Assembly (NCBI RefSeq): GCF_029873635.1 | Contig: NC_080423.1 | Coordinates: 100,130,991 to 100,194,990, forward strand | DNA from: Malania oleifera | Lineage: Eukaryota; Streptophyta; Magnoliopsida; Santalales; Ximeniaceae | Length of the DNA: 64,000 nucleotides | Direction of reading: 5' to 3' | Shown here: one piece after another, positions 12,447 to 22,700 of the stretch | Layout: every line of letters begins with the position of its first letter | How positions within the stretch are numbered: the stretch's first letter is position 1 | Translations under genes and position numbers: made by a program | Notes under the pieces: generated by a model | What the model was told of the DNA's origin: nothing | What the model saw: only the letters and a program-made list of their open reading frames with translations | The model's database searches: none

Positions 12447-13757
12447 CGGTGCCCCCTTTTAGTTTTATGATTATGAGAAATTTTTTCCCATGAGGGGAAA
12501 ATTAGCGGGGTTTTGCATGTGTTTTATCATGATGTTGTTATCATTATTTTCCCCTGCAATTTCTTATGGGGGAATTTTGGTGCATTATTTAATGTTCCAT
12601 TTATTTTAAATTCTAGTTATGATCATAAAGTATTTATAATTTTTTGTTCCTCTCGCCCTCTCCCTCACTCAAATGCAGTGAACAATTTTGTGTATTGCCT
12701 GTTAACTCTTGCCCCCTTCAAGTGATTGGAACATGTGCATCTTTTGATTGAGATCATTAAGGGCCCGTTTGGGGGGAAAATAATTTTTATTTTTTATTTT
12801 AATTTTTCAAAAAATGGTTAAAAAATAAGAAATAAATTAGTAAGAAACGGTTCAGAAACTATTCGCTTGAGCAAATATGGTTCTATTTTTTCTTTTTATT
12901 TTCAAAATGATAATAAGAATGCCACTTGTTTTTAAATTTTTAAGTATTAAGTTAGAAAGTGTCTTTTAATTAGTATGTAATTTGAATATTAGATTTTAAT
13001 TTGTATGAGTTGTGTAAAAGTTCCTTTAAATTCGCACATTGAAACTCAAATTGTAAAATCCAAAATTTCAAACAATATCTCACATAAATTTTAAAAATAT
13101 AGAAAACAAAGTAACTTTTTTGTGATTATTTTAAATTTTAAAAATAAAAAATAAAAAAATTTATTGTTCACAGTCAACCAAATTGCTTATTTTTATTTTT
13201 TTAATGAGTCTTAATAATTTTAAAATAAGTCAAAATATTTATAATTTTTCAAAAAATTAAAAAAATGTTCTCTAAAACAAAACAGGCTGTAAGCTGTCCT
13301 CGTGATCCATAAACCATCCCATCTATCTGATTATATGGCACTGGAATCTGGTGGAACCACGTCACCTTTTTGAAAAGCCTCTCACTGGCTTTAAATTGTT
13401 CGAGTTGCAAACCCCCTTGAGGATGCACAAATTGGGGTGAATGCTTCTTCCCCAACATAAACCTAAAAACAGAGCAGAACAGAACAGAAGCAGTTTACAA
13501 CCAGGATTGTCACAAGTCGAGCTGATACGAAGACGAGCAATCCAAACTTTGTTCATATATTATCTTCCAAGTTTGGATTAGAAAACAATTTAAACAAAAT
13601 GCTAAATCCTTATTGTGCAGCAAATCAAGGCATGGAAGCATTGTTGGAGGGACCATGATTCTACAAATAGACCCAACAAACAAGGGTAACACATGGATCA
13701 TCCCCCAGCGATAGCTTGAAAGACTCATCCTAGGTAAGAAAATTCGGCACCTAAATC
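12447..13757. other. Intergenic gap between two convergent genes
   Basis: About 1.3 kb separates the stop codons of ATAD3 and NDUFS6, so both 3' UTRs and polyadenylation signals must lie here. About 310 bp of AT-rich sequence follows the ATAD3 stop before a MITE-like block. The NDUFS6 side (13290-13757) has no clear canonical AATAAA that I can see on the minus strand. Confidence 0.6.
12761..13288. mobile_element. MITE-like AT-rich element
   Basis: The left end is GGGCCCGTTTGG and the right end, reversed, reads AGCCTGTTTTG, matching at about 8 of 11 positions. This is the usual look of plant hAT-type MITE ends. The interior is more than 75% A/T and contains GAAACGGTTCAGAAACTATTC. A related text (GAAACTGTTCACTTGTGGAAAC) occurs at 21118. 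I could not find a convincing 8 bp target-site duplication. Confidence 0.4.
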
Positions 13758-16700
13758 CTAGTGATGATGGCTGCCATGATCCTGCACAAAGCGCAGGCCA
13801 CAATATTTGCACACAGCCGGCTCTTCACGGTCGAGGCATATGAACTCAATTGGGTGTCCAAGTGCAGGATCGTTATCTGCAAGCAGAGAATGCTATATAT
13901 GGTTGAAAGATTACACATGAAAAATATATAAATAAAAATTACGTACACAGGCAAATATAGGCTGTTCCTCTCTGCGGAGGAGATTAGCTTGGAGAAGTGC
14001 TTTATTCACATAGTATAGTTCCAGACAGATGTTTCTAAATAGAACAAGTCAAACAGATTGGACAAACCTACCTCCTTCACAGGCAACAATCCTGCCTTCA
14101 ACCTTGATGGGCGGAACTTCATTGATCAACTCCATTGGAGATTTCTTACTTGTATCCTATCAACAGTGCAAAAGGCAATGCTCAATATTGCTTTGTAGAG
14201 TTTAGGATTAAATCCTGGAAGTGTATCCAAACAAAAGAACTTTTCATGGCACACATTTCAAATGGCAGAATTTTAGCCTTAATGCGTACACAATGGACAT
14301 AGATTTCAAACAGCATAAAACATTTCAATCTGCAATAGAGGCAGCATGCATGCTAATTGTTAGTGATAAGAAATAGCTGCTATAAAATGCAGTCTAATTT
14401 CATTTGGAATTTCTGTCCAATCAACAAAGGGCTTTCATCATTTTGCTTCTGATTTTCAATGAAATTCTTCAAATCCATAATCTGGCCAAGGCTAGAAAAA
14501 GGAGGAGGCTCCTATTTGCACACATATAGCAGAAAGGATATTCTCAAATTCTGCTCCCACAAACAAAAACGTGCTACAAACTGTAAATAAGTCAAGTTGT
14601 AAAGCATAATTTACATTTTCGCTAATTGGTTTCCACTCTTGGAATTTATGGTCACTATTTCTTGCTTTCATATCATAGAAATTCCAAAAGTTTTACATCG
14701 GCTGTCAGCGATGCAATACAACCCTCCTTTACTACCCAAGCTAGAGACCAGTGGGCTAAATACTAGCATTAAGACTACGTGTGAAGGGCAGAGAGTCTAG
14801 GAAATTTTCAATTACAAAATAGGTGTACATCAAAGGTCTGACTAGAGTCCTCTTTTTGCTTTAGTTATTAAACATATTGAAAATGAGGCTCCATGGTGCC
14901 TTTGTTTACAAATGACATTGTCTTGATTGATGAGACAAAGTGGATAATAATCTAATTTAAAATTATGGAGAGACACTTTGGAATTTAAAAGTTTTAAGAA
15001 AATTAGAAGCAAAACAAAATACATGAAATGCAACTAAACATTCTAATGGAGAAAATATTGCACTTGATCAAGAATTCTCAGCACTAGCATATTTTATACC
15101 TTAGATCTATTATGCAAGTTAAAGGAGAAACTGACGAAGCAATAGTTGGCTATAAGAAGTGTTTTGGGCGCATGCCCTTAAAATTAAAAGGAAAGTTAGG
15201 GCGACTATAGGACCAACTATCCTCTATGGATCAAAATGTTGAGCAATTAAAGAACATGTCCAAAAAGTAAAGATTGCATAAATAAGAAATGCTAAGTCGG
15301 AGGAGTTAGTAGGATATGTTCTCTATGAATTCTAATGCAACATACCCTCTATGAGAATGCATAAATACAACAGATCTCTATTGATGCTAAACTCAGCTTC
15401 AGCTGAATGTAATTAGTAATTGAGTTGTTTTGTAGAACATATTCTCTATGCAAGGCTATTTGCCTTTCATCTCTCATTGGTGATGAAGCTGCTTGCTTCT
15501 CACCCATAAAATAAAAAAGATGGAGTTGTTGTTTTGCTCTAAAAGATACAATGAATGAACACATCCATGGTGAGCTTAACATGTAGAAGATAAAATAAGG
15601 GAAGACTGATTTATATTTATACACACATATACATACGTATATATTAGCACATATCAATATACATAAAAAATGAAGACGTATTAGACCAAGATAAGAGAAA
15701 TTACAGCTACAGGGGACAGGAAGCCCAAAATGTAAAAACAAAAACAAAACAAAATAAAAAGAAAGAAAACAAAAACAAAAAACCACGAAAAATCCTTTTT
15801 CAATCCCTTTCCATCGCATTTCACCAAGTTCTTCAACTTCGCTAATTCCCTCTCACCCTTCTTCACTTTATTTTTATCACCGTGCAGGATCACACATTTT
15901 TAATTCCATTTTATCCAATAGATCTTGAGCTTCTAAATCCTTCCCAGGAATCTCCTCCATGGTTGTAGCTAGAATTCCATCCAGACCCTATAGTTTATTA
16001 ACCAATCCATCTTCAAAAATAGAAACCCCCTCCAATCCTTCTGATGGGATGGATGTACAAATGATAAATCCCCTAGTACATCACAAGAATAGAAAACAAA
16101 TCCATTCCGTTCCCAAATCCCATCCAAAAGCTACTGCCTCATTATTATTTTTAAACCTCTTTCACTTGCTAGCCCCATCACTAGATAAAACCTTGTCCTC
16201 AGCATGTAGATCTTCCACAATACTCCACACACCATGGTTTTAAATAACGGCGATCATTACGTAATGCATGGTTTCAAAATGTGGTAGGCTGGTAGTGTCG
16301 CATAACGGTAATAGGTGTAGCGGGAAACAGGAGCAGTGGATGTTAAATAACAGGAAGCGGGTGTAACAGCCATGAATTTTTTTCAAGCATGCACAACCTT
16401 ATGCATATCAATGTATTTGCATGTTTTAAGCTTTTAACCCTTCTAAGAAAGTTTTAGTGTATTTTGAATCCGTTAGTTCATCTAACTAAATTTTTTGGTA
16501 AAGGCAAGAAATTTAAATTTGTCTTAAACCACCATTGACAGAAAAATTATGTGTGTGTATTTATACTTTTTCATTATTCTTACGTGTGATATTAATTAAT
16601 AAAATACAGTAAACAATATTAATCAATTAAGCACATAAGACATGAATAAGACAAATAATACAATAATTAGAAAAGAAGGTTGAAGATGAAAATTATAGAA

Positions 16701-19700
16701 CATAAATATCAAATTGCTAATATCATCAAAATAAAATATTTTCTTAACAAATTCGTATTATCAAATTGTTATTAATGCATTTCTTGTGAGTAGTAAATTT
16801 TGTATGATTATCATCCTCATTATAATCTTTTTCCCTATATCCCCCCATTGTATATTGAGAATGATTTATGAAAGTAGGACAAAACAAAAGTGAGAAGAAA
16901 AAGTAAAAAATATTTTTTTTTGCCATAACAATCCTGTAGCAGTTACATAACAGCCATTGTGGTCTTTACATAACAATCACATTCCATAACGTCTACTACA
17001 GGCGTGATTTTTCTTTCAATGGTAGTTTACAACAAATGTAAATCTCTTGCCCTTACCAAACAACTTAGTTGAATTAGAGGATCCAAAATACACTAAAACT
17101 CTTTTTAAGAAGGGCTAAAAGCTTAAAACATGCAAATACACTAATATGCACAAGGTTGTGAGTGTTTGAAAAAAATTCAAGGCTGCTAAACCTGCTTCCC
17201 GTTACGTAACATCTGCTACTTTCGCTTCCCGTTACACCCATTACCATTACGTTACACTACCTGCTACCGTGATTTAAAACTATGCTACAAACTTAATTCT
17301 CCTTTAAATCTCTCCTTAATATTTAGACAATTGGCATTGTCACACCAAAGTTCTCTCTCTTCTTTTCATTTGACTTCCTCATTTCCACACCCATCAAAAC
17401 CACGTTCCAACGAGCATAAACCTTATGACCCTTGGATTTATCAGACTTGAAACCTGAAACATCAGGTCTCACCCCCTCGAGGGATCCCCCAAAACTGACA
17501 TCTTCTCCATTATTCTTGTCCACGCCAGCTTTTAGTCCTTCTAAAAACCAGAATCATCAACCAATCTGAACTGGTGGTTTTATCGTCTTTGTTGGCTTGA
17601 ACCTGCTTCAAAACCAAGTGAATAGCATCCTGAATTTGCTTCGAAGCTTTATCTGTTCCACACACGTCTAGGAGTACTGGTGAAAAGATTAGGTCTTCAT
17701 TAGCAAAGGGGTGAAAATCCACCTTCCCCATGCTCTACTTCTGTGATTTAAGATTAAGAATTTGGACCTGCCCATTAACAGGATCCATCAAGGGTGTTAA
17801 ATAATTGGGGGCTCACAACGTTTACAAAATAATGCTCCAATGAGGTGAGGTGAGGTGAGTTAGTAATTGTTAAGGTTTTTTTTTTTTTTTTTGGAGGGGG
17901 GGGGGGGGGGGGTAGACCTACAGTAACTTGGCCCAAGATGTGAGTACAAATTTCAACTTTCTAAGTAAATTGCCTAGATTGTTCAGAATTGCAGAAGAGG
18001 ATTCATGTACCGAAACCCATGTGGTGGGGCTTGACTTGTACAACTAATTTTATTATTAGAATATTGGGAAGCAGATTTACTCCAACAATTCAAAATTGTT
18101 CCTGACCACCAACATGTGTTTCACTCTAATTCTTGCTACCCTTATACTTGAATTTGAGCTGATCAGTAGCATATTGACTTGTGCAATTTATTTCAGTGAT
18201 AAGATCAATGAAATGCTTTAGACTTTCACATGCAACCTTTTACAAACAAAAAAGGAGAACTATTAATATGACCAAAGAAGTCACCAACCACATAATCACA
18301 GGAATGCAAAAACACTTACATGACTGAGCTATAGCATGGGCACAATAAATGAATACATAAAATTTTTTAAAATAAAAGGAAAAGCACGCCTTAGGCTTCA
18401 AATTCAAGCAACGGATCTGGCCTCATTCTAATTTCATTATGTTATTTTATTGAAAATAAAGATACTAATATACTCTAGCTGTTTACAGCAAGCTACTCCA
18501 AAACAAACACAAACCTCCAGAGATGATATCCTAAAATTGATACTGAATGACATGAAATCAAAATTCATGTGAAGCAGAAGTAGAAAACAGTCGAGCATCT
18601 CAAGCTTTTGTTGAGAGATGGAGTAATTGTTACATCTATGATCCACTAGAACAGGAGACAAGTAATATAAGCAAGAGTTTCAGGATGAATAAGCCCGCCA
18701 TTTCAATCATGGTGATTCAGCAGGAAAGGATATGGGTGTCCAATTAAACCATAGAGACCATAATTGCCACAGTTTCCATAGCTAAACATCACACTTCCCT
18801 TCTAGGGCCTGAGCTTAGACACGGATAACGCTGTGTTTAAAGGGTTAATGAAGGCCATAGGTTTATCCATTGAAAAAATAGGGGAAAAATCCAATTCTAA
18901 AATGGTTATTTAATGCATAAACAAGATGTCATGACCATAGCCACAGAAGGCTCAAGACACATGCACAAGTGGCATGGCCCAAAAGCTTAGGCTCAAGTTA
19001 TTTTTCCAAGTGCACCATATATATAATACTAAATTGCCATTCAGTTTTTTTACCAAAAAAAAAAAAAAAAATTTATGCAAGACTCGGACTGTAATTGAGC
19101 AAAGCCAAGCTCAGCTTTGGCATTTTATTTTATTTTTTGATAGAAAAAGAGGCTTTATTGAGCTAGAAAGCAGGGATAGATAAAATAGAGGAGACCAGAA
19201 GTCCTCACTCATGAAAATGAAGGGGAAAAGAAAAAATCAATTTAATAAACATGCCCAGTCTCGGTTGACATCTTGAAAACAGCATCACAAAGAGAAGCCA
19301 AATTCTCTCAGCTTTTATATTTTTAGGCCTGTACTTCTATTAAAATGAGATTCAATATTAAGCAGGAGCTTGGCTCATTCAAGTCATTGGGATACTATTG
19401 TGTCATTGTGTGTATAGAGAAGTATCTCAAAGGTGCCAAGTTGTGGTTTACTGCATCGGAATCATGGTCATACTCAGGTTGCAGGGTATATAGATGATGA
19501 TTGGACTAAAGACTTAAGAAGTCAGCTAGTTGCACCAAGATGTATTTCTGAATCAGAATATAGAGCCCCGGCAAATGGTTGAAGCATAGAAGAGCTTCAA
19601 TCAAACAATCTCTGCCATTGGATGGATTGATTTGACTCTCTTTGGAGGCCAATACCAGGAAAAAGGGTCCTCTGTTGGGTCTAAGGTGTCTTGGGTGCCA

Positions 19701-22700
19701 AGGAAACACATGTTTGGTTTAGTAAACTAATTAGAGTTGTCCTATGTGGCGGGGGGGTGTTCATAAATCTGTGCATTTAGGGGTTTGTTTGTATTTTCCT
19801 TAAATTTAGTCATCCCATATCTTAGCATGTTGTACAAATTTTAGTCAAGTTGGTTATTTTTTAATTGAATTTAACTGATTGTCCCCCGCTCCCCTCAGTC
19901 TCTCACATGATCTTTCTCTCCTCCTCTTCTTCTTCTTTTTCCTCCTCTAGTTCTCTTTTCTTTCTAAGTTCTCAGTTCCAAATGTCCATGCCATTGTGTC
20001 ATCATCCTTTCCCCTTCTCTCACATACCCAACCAGATATCCCCCTTCTCTGGCTACCAACCAGTAACAATGCCTTGTCAAATGAATATCCATTTACAAGG
20101 GAGAAGGTAATAAAATATTAGTTAAGAACAAAAGTGGTAGAAAATCATGCAGATAGAGAACAATAGCCAAAAATGAGATCATAGAATGCATTTCCAAACC
20201 CACATGGTAAGGGGGATGTTTTCTTAATTTTAAATTTAAGCATTGACTGCATTCTGTTATTTCTTATTTAAATAAACAAGGACACCTTTATTGTCCTCTC
20301 CAACATTGTGTAGTACATGTCAACTTGCGAAAAATCATCGTTTGCTTGATTCACCTGTCAAACATAGGTCGTCTCATGTGTTAGATCTTATTCATTGCAA
20401 CATATGGGGCCCTTCCCCCGTAAAATCAAATTTGGGATTCACCTATTACGTTCTCTTCATTGATGATTATTCACAGTTTGCTTGACTTTATCCTTTGAAA
20501 TTCAAATCTGACTTTTATGATGTTTTCACTCAATTTCAAAAATTTGCGGAAAATCAATATTCTGCTCATATCAAAATTATTCAAAGTGATGGTGGGGCCG
20601 AATTTACTAGCACTTGCTTCAAAGCTCATCTTCGTTCCTCCGGCATTCACCATCAACTTTACTATACATATACACCCACCCAAAATGGTCACGCTAAACG
20701 AAAACACTCTCATGTGACTGAGACCGGCTTGGCCATTCTTTTCCACTCACCTTTCTAAGTCACCGTTTGAGCTTTTATATGGTTCCTCTCCGAATTATGA
20801 AAATTTTCATCCCTTTGGTTGTCGTGTTTATCCTTGTTTGTGTGACTATATGCTTAACAAATTTTCTCCTCGCAGTATTCCCTGCATTTTTTTTGGGTTA
20901 CAGTCCCTCTTATAAAGGGTTTCGTTGCCTTGATCCCATCACCTGTCGACTCTATATCAGCCAACCATTCATGTCATTGGCATGTGAAAATGGTTTTTTG
21001 GTTGAAAATAGTTTTTTTATTTTTTATTTTTAGTTTTTAAAGAATTATTAAAAATTCATTTTATTTTTCTCGTTTTGTGGTATTTGTGTAAAAAACAAGA
21101 AAATAAATTTTTTTTTGAAACTGTTCACTTGTGGAAACTTGTTTTATTTTTATTTTTAAAAATAATTTAAATAAGTTACCTTGTTTTTTAATCTTCTAAT
21201 TTTTTGTTAGGAAATTTTTTAAAATATTATTTGTTGTTTTTTAAAATTTTGTATTCTTATATAACATTTGAAAAATTAGAAAATACGGTGTGATTTTGTA
21301 ATTAAAAATTTTAGAAATGAAAAATAAAAGTTGTAAGGAAAGGGGTTGAGCTTGAGAGGTGTTGATGAAAGGAAAATGATTTTCATCAAATTGAGCATGT
21401 CGAGTGATATAGAGCCGTGAGGTAATGGGATCAAGGCAACGAAACCTTTTATAAGAGAGACTGTAACCCAAAAAAATGCAGGGAATACTGAGAGGAGAAA
21501 ATTTATTAGGCATATAATCACGTACACAAGGATAAACACAACAACCAAAGGGGTGAAAATTTTCATAATTCGGAGATGAACCATATAAAAGCTCAAACGG
21601 TGACTTACCTCCAAGAAGTGGTGTGGGCAAACGGATGATGATGTAAGCTACGGTGTTGAATGCGTCAACCCAGAAGCGAGGAGAGAGGTGAGAGCGGAAA
21701 AGAAGGGTCAAGCAGGTCTCAGTCACATGGCATTGTTTTCGTTTAGCACGACCATTTTGGGTGGGTGTATATAGACAGGATAGTTGATGGTGAATGTTAG
21801 AGGTACGGAGATGAGCTTTGAAGTAAGTGCTAGTAAATTTGGCCCCACCATCCCTTTGAAAATTTTTTATACGAGCAGAATATTGATTTTCCACAAATTT
21901 TTGAAATTGAGTGAAAACATCATAAAAGTCATATTTGAATTTCAAATGATAAAGCCAAGTGAACCGTGAATAATCATCAATGAAGAGAACGTAATAGGTG
22001 AATCCCAAATTTGATTTGACAGGGGAAGGGCCATATATGTCGCAATGAATAAGATCTAACACATGAGATGACCTATGTTCATTACGTGAATAAGGCGAAC
22101 AATGATTTTTCACAAGTTGACATGTACGACAAAATGTTGGAGAGGGCAATAAGGATGTAAGATAAAGATGTCCTTGTTTATTTAAATAAGAAATAACAAA
22201 ATGATTCACATGTACAAGGCGAGCATGCCATAAATCATAGGAAACATGTAAAGATTTATTCTTAAGGACAGAAATAAAAGCAAAGTTGCCACGCTCCATC
22301 ACATATAAGCCTCCATCTCTCTAACCGGTTGTCACCACCCTTCCTGTTTGACGATGTTGAACAGTGAAAAGATTATTAGTAAATGTAACAGATAAAGGAA
22401 AATCAGACATTAATTTACTAATTGAAAGAAGATTTTTGGTGAGATGAAGAACAACCAAGACATCTAATAAATGAATATTTGTGACAGGAGAGAGGATACC
22501 AGTATGTGTAATGGGTAAGGAGGCATCATTCCCAACAATTACTGAGTCCTTAATTGTGTATTGAGTGGACTGATCCAAAATGGATGGGTCATTGGACATA
22601 TGGGTTGAAGCCCCAGTGTCCAATAACCAATCAGAGGCCTTAGGTCCATTTAGAGAGCATGAACCGGTGAAAGCCTCGGCAAGATGAGCCTTGGACTCAC

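Noticed and set aside
15349-15893. Minus-strand open frames of 70-156 residues with a Phe-rich run
   Set aside because: The longest is driven by an A/AAAC-rich stretch; only the KGERELAKLKNLVK part hints at an L1 ORF1 end, too weak to call separately.
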